Assembly (NCBI GenBank): GCA_964542535.1
Contig: CAZIUE010000006.1
Span: forward strand, 62,001-126,000
Direction: 5' to 3'
Length of the DNA: 64,000 bases
Source of the DNA: Pseudopelobacter sp964542535
Lineage (GTDB): Bacteria; Desulfobacterota; Desulfuromonadia; Geobacterales; Pseudopelobacteraceae
Shown here: positions 52,153 to 60,907 of the stretch, one piece after another
Layout of the letters: each line of letters opens with the position of its first letter
Numbering within the stretch: the first letter of the stretch is position 1
The notes under the pieces: generated by a model
What the model saw: only the letters and a program-made list of their open reading frames with translations
Databases searched by the model: none
Told to the model about the DNA's origin: nothing
Position numbers and translations under genes: made by a program

Positions 52153-54762
52153 TTAAGCCATGCGCTTCAGTTCGTCCAGCAGGTTGAGCGCCTCCAGGGG
52201 GGTCAGGGTGGCGATGTTCAGTTTCTTCAGCCGCGTGCGCAGCAGGTCCTCGTCGCTCTCGAACAGGGAGAACTGGGGCGAGGGGCTGGGCTGTGTGCCG
52301 CGGCTCCTGGCGATGCGCGGCGCTCCTTCCTCGAACTCCCCCTTCTCCAGGTTGCGCAGGATCTCCTTGGCCCGTTCGATGACGTCGGCCGGCATGCCGG
52401 CCAGCCGGGCCACCTGGATGCCGTAGGAGTGGGATGCGCCGCCGGGAACGATGGTGCGCAGGAAGATCACCTGGTCGTTCCATTCCCTGACCGCCACGGT
52501 GAAATTCCTGATCCGCTCCCTCGTGACGGCCAGCTCGGTCAGCTCGTGGTAGTGGGTGGCGAACAGGGTCCGGCTGCGGCAGGTGGGGACGTCGTGGATG
52601 TATTCGGCCACGGCCCAGGCGATGGAGACGCCGTCGAAGGTGGAGGTTCCCCGGCCGATCTCGTCCATCACGATCAGACTCTTGGGGGTGGCGTTGCGCA
52701 GGATGCCGGCCGCCTCCATCATTTCCAGCATGAAGGTGGACTGGCCCCGGGAAAGGTTGTCCCCGGCCCCCACGCGGGTGAAGATGCGGTCGGCGATGCC
52801 GATGCGCGCCGACGATGCCGGCACGAAACTGCCGGCCTGGGCCATCAGGGTGATGAGCGCCACCTGGCGCATGTAGGTGGACTTGCCGGCCATGTTGGGG
52901 CCGGTGATCATCAGGATCTGGCTCTCGGCCCCGTCCAGCAGGGTGTCGTTGGGGACGAAGCGTTCTCCCAGTTTCATGGCCTCGATCACCGGGTGGCGGC
53001 CGTCTTTGATGTCGATCACCTCGGAATCGTCCACCACCGGCTTGCAGTACCCGCGCTCGTCGGCCACCCCTGCCAGGGAGACGAGCACGTCCAGGGTTGC
53101 CAGTCCGGAGGCCGTGCGGGCGATACGGCTCCCCTCGGCGGCAACCCGTTCGCGGATCTCCTGGAACAGGGCGTACTCCAGTTCATGGATGCGGTCTTCG
53201 GCCCCCAGTACCTTTTCCTCGTACTCCTTCAGCTCCTCCGTGATGTAACGCTCGGCGTTGGCCAGGGTCTGGCGGCGGATGTAATCGGCCGGCACGCTGG
53301 CCAGGTTGCTCTTGGTGATCTCGATGGAGTAGCCGAAGACCTTGTTGAAGCGGATCTTCAGCGACGAGATGCCGGTGCGGGCCCGCTCCTGGGCCTCCAG
53401 CCGGGCGATGAACCCCTTCCCCTCGTGGCTGATGCCGCGCAGCTCGTCCAGCTCCGGGCTGAAGCCGGAGGCGATGATCCCCCCCTCGCGCAGGGAGAAG
53501 GGGGGATTCTCCACGATGCCGCTCCCCACCAGCCCGGCGATGTCCTCCAGCAGGTCGATCTCTTCGGTCAGGCGGCTGAGAAGGGGGGTGCGCAGCTGCG
53601 CCAGCAGTTCGCCGATGGCGGGAATCGACCCGAGGGAGTCGTGCAGGGCGCGCAGGTCCCGCCCGGAAGCCGAGGCCATGCCGATGCGCCCGTTGAGCCG
53701 CTCCAGGTCGGAAATGCCCTTCAGCCGGGACGCCAGCTCTTCGCGGACGGTGGCCGCCTCCAGCAGCTCCTCCACGGCGTCCAGCCGGTCGCGGATCGGC
53801 TCCAGCCCCACCAGGGGGTAGCTGAGCCACTGCTTCAGCCGGCGGGCCCCCATGGCGGTGACGGTACGGTCCAGGCATCCCAGGAGCGAGCCGCTCTTCT
53901 TCCCCTCGGCCATGCTGACGGTGATCTCCAGGTTGCGGCGGGTGGCCGGGTCCAGGGCCAGGTGCTCGCTGCGTCGGTAAACGCGGATGTCGCGGATATG
54001 GGGGATGGCGGATTTGCGGTTCTCCCGCAGGTAATGGAGGGCCGCGCCGGCGGCCAGAAGCCCCGCCGGAAGCCCTTCCAGTCCCAGCACCTCGGGCGAG
54101 GCCGCGCCGAACTGCTCCTGGATCAGCGAGGATGTGTAGTCGCGCTCGTACACCCAGGCCGGGGCGCGGGAGACGAGCCGCTGCTCCAGGTACGCCTTCA
54201 GGTCGGGGGGCAGCTCCTCGATGCGCACCTCGTCGGCCAGCAGCACCTCGGCCGGATTGATGCAGACCGCCTCGGCCAGGGCAGCCGCGGCGCCGGTCAG
54301 CTCGGTGACCCGGAATTCTCCGGTGGAGAGGTCAAGCCAAGCCACCCCCCACTGTTCCGTCCCCAGCCGGTGCAGGGCCAGCAGGTAGTTGTTGTCATCC
54401 GGGGAGAGGTTCTCGGTCTCGATCAGCAGGCCGGGGGTTATGACCCTGACCACCTCGCGTCGAACGATCCCCTTGGTCTGTTTTGGGTCCTCCACCTGTT
54501 CGCAGATGGCCACCTTGTGGCCGCTCTCGATCAGTTTGGTGATGTAGGGGGTGACCGAGTGGAAGGGAACGCCGCAGAAGGGGATCTCGTCACCGCTTCC
54601 CTTGTTGCGCGAGGTCAGGGTTATGTCCAGGATGCGGGAGGCGGTCAGGGCGTCGTCCAGGAACATCTCGTAGAAATCCCCCATGCGGAAGAAGAGAATC
54701 GCATCCGGGTATCCTGACTTGATCTCCAGGTACTGCCGCATCATGGGGGTGTGGTCTGCCAT
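52153..54762 (-). CDS. mutS: DNA mismatch repair protein MutS
   Basis: An 869-aa MutS. The mismatch-reading motif is in FFRMGDFYEMF (F-Y-E) near residue 27, followed by the connector, core and clamp domains. The ATPase has Walker A TGPNMAGKSTYMRQVALITL, Walker B SLIVMDEIGRGTSTFDG, and the signature FATHYHELTELAVTRE. The C-terminus carries a short segment typical for the tetramer/beta-clamp region. It starts MADHTPMMRQYLEIKSGYPD, the classic first residues. No mutL lies in the window. Confidence 0.97.
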   Translation of the reverse strand: MADHTPMMRQYLEIKSGYPDAILFFRMGDFYEMFLDDALTASRILDITLTSRNKGSGDEIPFCGVPFHSVTPYITKLIESGHKVAICEQVEDPKQTKGIVRREVVRVITPGLLIETENLSPDDNNYLLALHRLGTEQWGVAWLDLSTGEFRVTELTGAAAALAEAVCINPAEVLLADEVRIEELPPDLKAYLEQRLVSRAPAWVYERDYTSSLIQEQFGAASPEVLGLEGLPAGLLAAGAALHYLRENRKSAIPHIRDIRVYRRSEHLALDPATRRNLEITVSMAEGKKSGSLLGCLDRTVTAMGARRLKQWLSYPLVGLEPIRDRLDAVEELLEAATVREELASRLKGISDLERLNGRIGMASASGRDLRALHDSLGSIPAIGELLAQLRTPLLSRLTEEIDLLEDIAGLVGSGIVENPPFSLREGGIIASGFSPELDELRGISHEGKGFIARLEAQERARTGISSLKIRFNKVFGYSIEITKSNLASVPADYIRRQTLANAERYITEELKEYEEKVLGAEDRIHELEYALFQEIRERVAAEGSRIARTASGLATLDVLVSLAGVADERGYCKPVVDDSEVIDIKDGRHPVIEAMKLGERFVPNDTLLDGAESQILMITGPNMAGKSTYMRQVALITLMAQAGSFVPASSARIGIADRIFTRVGAGDNLSRGQSTFMLEMMEAAGILRNATPKSLIVMDEIGRGTSTFDGVSIAWAVAEYIHDVPTCRSRTLFATHYHELTELAVTRERIRNFTVAVREWNDQVIFLRTIVPGGASHSYGIQVARLAGMPADVIERAKEILRNLEKGEFEEGAPRIARSRGTQPSPSPQFSLFESDEDLLRTRLKKLNIATLTPLEALNLLDELKRMA

Positions 54763-54804
54763 CTGTTCGGTACATCCTTCCCGTTCTGGATTCCTGCCGT
54801 TGTT

Positions 54805-55887
54805 TCAGCCGCGGTACTGTAGCAGAAAAAGCGCTGAAGTGTAAACCTCCGCGGCCGCACGCTCCCCGGGGGTGAGGGCTTCCGCGCTGACCGGACGGCG
54901 AAAGCGGCGCAGGAAGGCCCGCTCGTTCCGCCCCAGGGGGGGGGCGGGGTGGCCGAGGCGTCCCTGAATCCGGGAAGGAGCGAGACAGAGAGGAGAGACC
55001 GCCGCAGAGAGGCAGGGGTTGAGCAGCAGCAGGGGCTCGCCGCCGGCGGCCGGGGGGCGGGACGCATGCCCGGCGTAGAGGATGAAATTGCCGGGCGATT
55101 CACGGCGCGCCTCCAGGTCCCGCACCCGCTCCACTTCCCGCTCCGTGGACTCCAGGGCGCCCTGGTGGGCGAAGAGCAGCGGCTTGAGGGAGCTCTGTTC
55201 CAAAAGCTCCAGCAGCCGGTCGATGCGGAAGCTGTGCACGCAGGGGTGCAGCAGGGCGTCGGCCAGGCCGGCCTCGAAGGCAGCCTCGCTGGAGGCCATG
55301 GCAAAGGCGCGCAGGCGCGAGCCGGGGCGGGAGCGGGCGATCAGGCGCTTCAGGGTGGCGATATCGCGCACCTTCAAGAGGCGGAGCGCCCGCCGGATGG
55401 ACTCCTCCTCCTGTCGCGCGTAGCGGCTGTAGACCATCAGCCGCAGGATGCCCCCTTCCGCCAGGCGCTCCGCCAGGGCCCGGAATCCCGGCAGCGGGTC
55501 GTCCAGGTGGTGCAGCACGCCAAAGGCGTCGATCAGCTGGAAGGGGCCCGGCGCGATGGAACGGTCCAGCAGGCTTCCGTGGCGGAAGGAGACGTTGGTT
55601 CTGGCGTGGAGCAGGCAGTGCAGCCGGGCGCGGCGCAGCGAGCGGCGGGAGAGGTCAAGGGCGACGATCTCGCCCTGGGGATTGGCCAGGGAGAAGGGAT
55701 ACGGGGCGAAGCTGCCGCAGCCGGCGACCAGGATGCGTTGCTCCCCCTCCGGGGGGAGGCTGCCGTTGAATCGCGCCCAGAGGGCCTCCAGGTTGAGGGC
55801 GTAGCTGTCCGCTCGGCGCAGTGAGGCCAGCAGGGGGTAACGGGGGTAGGGGTAGCGCTCGTAGTGGCGCGTGACGCTGTTGGACAT
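54805..55887 (-). CDS. SAM-dependent methyltransferase
   Basis: A 360-aa class I methyltransferase. Motif I is ILVAGCGSFAPYPFSLANPQ and motif II is IVALDLSRRSLRRARLH, with a later GPFQLIDAFGVLHHLDDPLP (motif IV-like). The C-terminal 150 residues are an extra domain rich in arginine and alanine. ATG 55887 (MSNSVTRHYERYPYPRYPLL) fits better than an upstream start at 55965. Its substrate is unknown. It lies next to mutS, 43 bp from the mutS start. Confidence 0.82.
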   Translation of the reverse strand: MSNSVTRHYERYPYPRYPLLASLRRADSYALNLEALWARFNGSLPPEGEQRILVAGCGSFAPYPFSLANPQGEIVALDLSRRSLRRARLHCLLHARTNVSFRHGSLLDRSIAPGPFQLIDAFGVLHHLDDPLPGFRALAERLAEGGILRLMVYSRYARQEEESIRRALRLLKVRDIATLKRLIARSRPGSRLRAFAMASSEAAFEAGLADALLHPCVHSFRIDRLLELLEQSSLKPLLFAHQGALESTEREVERVRDLEARRESPGNFILYAGHASRPPAAGGEPLLLLNPCLSAAVSPLCLAPSRIQGRLGHPAPPLGRNERAFLRRFRRPVSAEALTPGERAAAEVYTSALFLLQYRG

Positions 55888-56127
55888 GCCCCACTGTAGC
55901 AGGTGGCGGGTCAGGCTTTCAACTCCCTGGTGGCCGAACCGCCGGCGGGGTGGAAAATGCCTCATTTGCGGTATCCCTTGTAGGATATGGGGTTCCGGTA
56001 GGGGCGCATCGAGGGGGTGGCTGGGTAAAAAGTCAACGATTATGGATTGTTGCTTGTATTTTTTGTGTTGGCATTCTCTGTGCTAAAGATACCGGACGTA
56101 TCACCACTTTTTATAAGGAGATGTACC

Positions 56128-56367
56128 ATGAAAAAAGTTCTGTCCTCCGTTGTTGCCGCTCTGGTCGCCCTGTCCTTCTCCGCCGTCGTGTTCGCCGCTG
56201 AAGCCGTTGCACCGGCTCCGGAAGCCGCCGCTCCCGCTGTTGAGAAGAAAGACGTGAAGAAACCGGCCAAGAAAAAAATTGCCAAGAAAAAAGCAGCTCC
56301 CAAGAAAGACGTGAAGAAAGCCGCTCCGGCTACTCCCGCGACCCCGGCTGCTCCTGCCGCCAAGTAA
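56128..56367 (+). CDS. Secreted lysine/alanine/proline-rich small protein
   Basis: A 79-aa protein. The signal peptide is MKKVLSSVVAALVALSFSAV followed by VFA, cleaved before AEAVAP. The mature part contains lysine blocks (KKDVKKPAKKKIAKKKAAPK) and an A/P-rich tail (AAPATPATPAAPAAK), resembling histone H1 tails but exported. AAGGAGATG precedes the ATG, and a strong terminator follows. It is strongly basic and probably binds acidic surfaces such as LPS, peptidoglycan or DNA outside the cell; this is inference. Confidence 0.8.
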   Translation: MKKVLSSVVAALVALSFSAVVFAAEAVAPAPEAAAPAVEKKDVKKPAKKKIAKKKAAPKKDVKKAAPATPATPAAPAAK

Positions 56368-56388
56368 TTTCGCACGCGTATCCGTCGT

Positions 56389-56433
56389 ACACAAAACGGG
56401 CCGCATCCCCATGGGATGCGGCCCGTTTTGTGT
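56389..56433 (+). terminator. Strong hairpin terminator after the lysine-rich protein
   Basis: A perfect 21-bp stem: ACACAAAACGGGCCGCATCC and its complement, with a three-base loop; the complement contains CGTTTTGTGT. It can serve both strands. Confidence 0.9.
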
Positions 56434-56486
56434 GTTCCGCATGCCAGAATCCGTGTATTCAGGCATGGTTCACCCGGGACGCCTGC

Positions 56487-58556
56487 TTAGCTGTGGCCGC
56501 GGAGACGGGAGAGGAGCTGCTCCAGGGAGGCCTCGTCCGTGAGTGGACCCAGGCAGCTCCCCTGGGCGCAGACCAGGACCTCTGCCTGGTGGTCGCTTTC
56601 CGTGAAGCGGATGATCGGGGCGGGAAGGGGATGGCTCCTGGCGACGGCCAGAAGCGAAGCCAGCCGGGCGGAGTCGCGTCTCCCCCGCAGGTGGATGATG
56701 GTCGGCTCCCCTTCCAGCAGTGCCAGGGCCTGGAGCGCTCCCAGCTGGGAGGGCGGGCTCTCCGCCGCGTCGCGCAGGGGGGCATCCAGCAGGAGGTGGG
56801 CATGGTCCAGCAGATCGTCGCGTTGGCAGGCGTGCCCCAGGCGGGCCAGGCACGCCGATGCCCGGGAGAATGGCGAGGGAAGGACACCGTCCCCTTCTCC
56901 CGGGCTCTGGCAGGGCATCTGTTCGCTGTCCCGGGCCACGGTGTCAAAGACGCCGCGGTGAGGATCGTGGAAGAGGCGCAGCATCCCGTCGGCCAGGAGG
57001 AGTGCCTGCTCCTGCCAGAAACCGTCCAGGGTGGCTTCGAACAGTTCGATGAGGCCGTGGCAGAGGAAGGCGTAATCCTCCAGGAAGGCGGGCGTGGATG
57101 ACGGCCCGTTCAGGTAGCTGCGCAGCAACCGGCCGTCTCCGCGGCGCAGGTTGTGGAGAATAAAGCGCGCGGCGCGGGAGGCGCTCTCGATGTACGCGAC
57201 CTCTCCCGTCAGCGCCCCTCCCCTGGCCAGGGCGGCGATCATCAGGCCGTTCCATGCGGTGATGATCTTCTCGTCCCGTAAGGGATAGCTCCGTTCTTCC
57301 CGGAACTCCAGCAGTCGCGCCCGGCAGTCATCCATGAGCTTCCCGGTCCGGTCCGGGTCCAGCCCCTCGGCGGCGCAGAACTCCCGCAGGTCGGACGGCT
57401 GGCTCAGGATGTTCAGTCCCCGGAAGTTGCCTTCCGGGCTCAGGCCGAAGAAGCGCTGGAACAGCTCCGCGTCCCTGCCCAGGATGTCCTCGATGTCCGC
57501 CAGACTCCAGAGGTAATAGCTCCCCTCCTCTCCCTCCGAATCCGCGTCCAGGGCCGAGAAGAAGCCCCCCTCTGGGGAGGTGAGCTCGCGCTCCACGAAG
57601 TCGAAGATCTCCCCGGCCATGAACGTGAAGAAGGGATCGCCTCCGGCATGGCCGATTTCCAGGCAGGCCATGGCCATCAGGGCCTGGTCGTAGAGCATCT
57701 TCTCGAAATGGGGCACCAGCCAGCGCTGGTCCAGGGCGTAGCGGTGCAGGCCGCCCCCCAGCTGATCCCAGATTCCTCCCCGCCGTATCATGGCCAGGGT
57801 CTTCTCCGCCATGGGAAGCGCAGCGTGATTGCCCCGCAGCCCCTGGTCAGCCAGCCAGCTCAGGGTTACGGGCAGGGGAAAGCGGGGGGGAGGTCCGAAG
57901 CCGCCCCAGGTCTGGTCGTGGATCGTTGACAGCTGCTGGAAGGCCAGGCTGTCAAGCTCTTCCAGCAGTACGCAGCCATGCTCATCGTTGGGGGTGAGGC
58001 GCTGGATACCCGTCAGGATGGCCCGGCAGTTCTTGTCCACCTCTTCGGGATGCTGGTGCCAGAGCGCGGCAACGCCCGCCACCAGCTGCATGAAGTGTGG
58101 TTTGGGCAGATAGGTCATGGCGAAGAAGGGGCGCCGGTCCGGGGTCAGGAAGACGTTCAGGGGCCAGCCGCCGCTGCCGGTCAGCACCCGGGAGGCGCTC
58201 ATGTAAAAGTCGTCGATGTCCGGGCGCTCCTCCCGGTCCACCTTGATGCAGACGAACTGCCTGTTGAGCAGCTCGGCCACCTCGTTGTCCTGGAAGCAGT
58301 CCCGGGCCATGACGTGGCACCAGTGGCAGGTGGAATAGCCAATGGAGAGCAGGACCGGCAGGTTTTCGTTTGTGGCCCTGTCAAAGGCCTCGTCGCCCCA
58401 TTCGTACCAGGCCACCGGGTTCTCGGCGTGCTGGAGCAGGTAGGGACTGGCGGAGAAGATCAGGCGGTTGAAACGCTCCCCCCCGTCACCGGGGAGCGAG
58501 CGTTTGTCGATAGCCATCAGCCGGGCCAGGTGGTCGCTTCTGTCGTGGGTGCTCAT
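56487..58556 (-). CDS. Thioredoxin domain-containing protein (YyaL/DUF255)
   Basis: A 689-aa protein. The N-terminal DUF255 thioredoxin-like domain has GYSTCHWCHVM (CXXC redox motif) near residue 60. The following (alpha/alpha)6-barrel region has GGIWDQLGGGLHRYALDQRW and LTSPEGGFFSALDADSEGEE. It belongs to the SPATA20/YyaL family, of uncertain enzymatic role. ATG 58556 follows AAAGGAC. It lies left of, and divergent from, the DUF4410 gene. Confidence 0.9.
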   Translation of the reverse strand: MSTHDRSDHLARLMAIDKRSLPGDGGERFNRLIFSASPYLLQHAENPVAWYEWGDEAFDRATNENLPVLLSIGYSTCHWCHVMARDCFQDNEVAELLNRQFVCIKVDREERPDIDDFYMSASRVLTGSGGWPLNVFLTPDRRPFFAMTYLPKPHFMQLVAGVAALWHQHPEEVDKNCRAILTGIQRLTPNDEHGCVLLEELDSLAFQQLSTIHDQTWGGFGPPPRFPLPVTLSWLADQGLRGNHAALPMAEKTLAMIRRGGIWDQLGGGLHRYALDQRWLVPHFEKMLYDQALMAMACLEIGHAGGDPFFTFMAGEIFDFVERELTSPEGGFFSALDADSEGEEGSYYLWSLADIEDILGRDAELFQRFFGLSPEGNFRGLNILSQPSDLREFCAAEGLDPDRTGKLMDDCRARLLEFREERSYPLRDEKIITAWNGLMIAALARGGALTGEVAYIESASRAARFILHNLRRGDGRLLRSYLNGPSSTPAFLEDYAFLCHGLIELFEATLDGFWQEQALLLADGMLRLFHDPHRGVFDTVARDSEQMPCQSPGEGDGVLPSPFSRASACLARLGHACQRDDLLDHAHLLLDAPLRDAAESPPSQLGALQALALLEGEPTIIHLRGRRDSARLASLLAVARSHPLPAPIIRFTESDHQAEVLVCAQGSCLGPLTDEASLEQLLSRLRGHS

Positions 58557-58731
58557 GGGGTGTCCTTTGTGTGTACTGCGCGGGGCTCCGGAACGGCGCC
58601 TGGCGCTACGTGTCATGCGGTGCCCACCGAAAACCGGGGGGCGTGCCGGAGATTCTTGCAGAAACGGGCCGGGCTGTCAGTAAAAAACGGTCCGTTCCCA
58701 CGGTCCGGGCGCGGGTGGTCGCCTGCCGTGT

Positions 58732-58761
58732 TTGACAAAACGATCTTAGGCGGAGTATATA
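58732..58761 (+). promoter_or_regulatory. Sigma-70-type promoter for the DUF4410 gene
   Basis: TTGACA (58732-58737), an 18-base spacer and TATATA (58756-58761), 40 bp before the start codon. Confidence 0.65.
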
Positions 58762-58801
58762 TCGCGACGCGTCACCAATCCTGTTGCACCGGGAGGTTCA
58801 C

Positions 58802-59401
58802 ATGAAACGAATCGTTTTTTTCGCGCTGCTTGTCATGGGATGGGCCACGCTGGCATGGGCAGGGGAGGGTACGCTGCCCAAGCCGGATGTCCTGGGGAAT
58901 GAAGAGGTTTTCCTGACGGAACGGCTGTCGTCGGGCTACGACGGCATCATCGTCAGGGACTTTTCCACGGCTGGTGCCGAAGTGGTCAACATGGACAAGG
59001 ACGAACAGGTGCGATTGAACCAGGTCAAGGCGGACATCGTCAGGATCCTGAGCGAGAGCATCGTCAAGACACTGAAGAGCGAAACCCGCTTTGCCAGGGT
59101 TTCCACCAAGGGGAACGCCGGTCCCAGAACCCTTGTCCTGGAAGGGAAGTTTACCCGTTTCAATGCCGGCCATGGCGCCGCCAAGGTCTTCCTGGGCTGG
59201 ATGGCGCCTGAGAGCGCCAAGACCAACATCTCCGTGTCCGGCCGGCTGATCGACGCCAGAAGCGGCAAGGAACTGGCCACCTTCAGCGATACCCGTTCCG
59301 GCCATGAGGGAACGGCCATCGGATTCGTGGGAGAGGTTTTCAAGATTCAGGCCAAGGACCAGGGCGAGGAGATCGCCAAGTTCATCGGCAAGCTGTACTG
59401 A
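58802..59401 (+). CDS. DUF4410 domain exported protein
   Basis: A 199-aa protein. The signal peptide is MKRIVFFALLVMGWATLAWA, cleaved before GEG. The mature part has GYDGIIVRDFSTAGAEVVNM, then KFTRFNAGHGAAKVFLGWMA and SAKTNISVSGRLIDARSGKE, matching DUF4410. Function unknown; probably periplasmic or surface-exposed. GGGAGG precedes ATG 58802. Confidence 0.8.
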   Translation: MKRIVFFALLVMGWATLAWAGEGTLPKPDVLGNEEVFLTERLSSGYDGIIVRDFSTAGAEVVNMDKDEQVRLNQVKADIVRILSESIVKTLKSETRFARVSTKGNAGPRTLVLEGKFTRFNAGHGAAKVFLGWMAPESAKTNISVSGRLIDARSGKELATFSDTRSGHEGTAIGFVGEVFKIQAKDQGEEIAKFIGKLY

Positions 59402-59472
59402 GCGGGGCGCCGGCCGTCCTTCCGGCGCGAACGACCCGCACCCGTGACAGGGTGGCACAGGAGCAACGACCC

Positions 59473-59934
59473 GTGAAGGAGATCCGCGGCAACATCTGGG
59501 AGTATCGCGGCAGCGCCGTTGTTGCCATCACTACCAACGGCCAGGTGGGCAGGAGCGGCAGAGCGGTCATGGGGCGCGGCGTTGCGGCCCAGGCCGCCCG
59601 GCTGTTCCCGGACCTGGCCCGACGACTGGGGCGGATGATCGGCGAAGGGGGAAACCACGTTCATTACCTGGGGGGCAACATCGTCAGTTTTCCGGTGGAA
59701 CACTCTCCCTTCCAGGTGCCTGACCTGCGGCTGATCCAGCGGTCAGCCCGGGAACTGGCGGCCCTGGCCGATGAACGGGGGTGGACGGCCATTGTCGTGC
59801 CGCGCCCCGGGTGCGGTGGCGGAGGGCTTTCCTGGGGGGAGGTGCGGCCGATCCTGGAGCCTTGTTTTGACGATCGCTTCACGGTTATCTCGGCCGTGGA
59901 GGCAGTTTCAAAGCGAGAGGGGGAGATGGAGTGA
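59473..59934 (+). CDS. Macro-domain protein (ADP-ribose binding)
   Basis: A 153-aa macro-domain protein. The ligand loops appear as VVAITTNGQVGRSGRAVMGR, GVAAQAARLFPDL, and VVPRPGCGGGGLSWGEVRPI. It may bind or hydrolyse ADP-ribose derivatives. The start is GTG 59473 with AGGAG nine bases upstream. Its stop overlaps the GTG start of yfbR (GTGA), so the two are coupled. Confidence 0.8.
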   Translation: MKEIRGNIWEYRGSAVVAITTNGQVGRSGRAVMGRGVAAQAARLFPDLARRLGRMIGEGGNHVHYLGGNIVSFPVEHSPFQVPDLRLIQRSARELAALADERGWTAIVVPRPGCGGGGLSWGEVRPILEPCFDDRFTVISAVEAVSKREGEME

Positions 59935-60539
59935 CAGAGGAGAACACGCCGGTCGGGCAGTACGACTTTTTCGCCTTTCTCTCCCGCATGCGCTACATCA
60001 GCCGCTGGGGGCTGATGCGCAACACCGTGCCGGAGAATATCCAGGAACACAGCCTGGACGTGGCGGTGATTTCCCATGCCCTGGCCGTGATCCGCAACAC
60101 CTATTTCGGCGGCGACCTCAACCCCGACCGGGCGGCCCTGTGCGGCATCTTCCACGATGCCAGCGAGATCTTCACCGGCGACATGCCTACCCCGGTGAAG
60201 CACTTCAACCCCGACTTCAAGCGTTCCTTCCACCAGCTGGAGGACCGTGCCCGGCGCAAGCTCCTGGCCATGCTGCCGCCGGAACTGGCGGCCGAATATG
60301 AGCCGCTCTTCTTCTTCGAAGGGGATGGGGAGTACGCCCGGCTGATCAAGGCGGCCGATAAGATCGCCGCCCTGGTGAAGTGCATTGAAGAGGAAAAGTC
60401 CGGCAACCTGGAGTTCCGCCGCGCCGGAGCCGAACACCAGGCCCTGCTGGAGGCCAGTCCCCTGCCCGAGGTGCGCTACTTCATGGAGACGTTCCTGCCC
60501 GGATTCCGGCTCTCCCTGGATGAGCTGCACCTGGGGTAG
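59931..60539 (+). CDS. yfbR: 5'-deoxynucleotidase YfbR-like HD-domain protein
   Basis: A 202-aa HD-domain nucleotidase. Metal ligands are seen in ENIQEHSLDVAVISHALAVI and CGIFHDASEIFTGDMPTPVK, with D in KAADKIAALVKC. YfbR removes phosphate from dNMPs. The start is GTG 59931, overlapping the macro-domain gene. The pairing with a macro-domain protein suggests nucleotide clean-up. Confidence 0.9.
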   Translation: MTEENTPVGQYDFFAFLSRMRYISRWGLMRNTVPENIQEHSLDVAVISHALAVIRNTYFGGDLNPDRAALCGIFHDASEIFTGDMPTPVKHFNPDFKRSFHQLEDRARRKLLAMLPPELAAEYEPLFFFEGDGEYARLIKAADKIAALVKCIEEEKSGNLEFRRAGAEHQALLEASPLPEVRYFMETFLPGFRLSLDELHLG

Positions 60540-60560
60540 AGCGCGCCCCTTCCGCCACGT

Positions 60561-60734
60561 TCACTCTTTCCGCCCTTCGCATCTGCCGCAGCCGAGACAG
60601 TCGTCGGGCCGGCCCGATTCCGTCGTGCCGCGGCACCACTGGTTCACTACCGCGCAGAAATGAACCCGCTGAATCCCTGCCGCCGTTCCTGCGCCCCCTT
60701 CCTTCTCCTCATCCAACCAAGTGTCGTTCTGCAT
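60561..60734 (-). CDS. Small cysteine-rich protein (57 aa)
   Basis: ATG 60734 has GGAGGAA five bases upstream. The protein starts MQNDTWLDEEKEGGAGTAAG and ends with five cysteines in HFCAVVNQWC and DDCLGCGRC, a pattern that could bind a metal or Fe-S cluster. It has no signal peptide. No family was recognised. The remaining parts of 60540-60907 hold no gene. The strong ribosome binding site makes it likely real. Confidence 0.6.
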   Translation of the reverse strand: MQNDTWLDEEKEGGAGTAAGIQRVHFCAVVNQWCRGTTESGRPDDCLGCGRCEGRKE

Positions 60735-60907
60735 TGCCGTTCCTCCGGTCCCCGCGGATGGTGTAGCTGTCTCTGCCCCCACACTGCCAGAGCTTGCCGG
60801 GCCTGTCACGTCACGTTTCGGTTACGCTGTCCCCTGGACGGAACAGCCCCGTCACGGCTGTTTCCGGTGACGGGGCTGTTCACGGCACGCTGTCGTGCGG
60901 CGGTGGG

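Noticed and set aside
52429..54717. 762-codon plus-strand open frame opposite mutS
   Set aside because: It is antisense to a canonical MutS. The Gly/Asp/Gln/Val-rich translation is typical of shadow frames.
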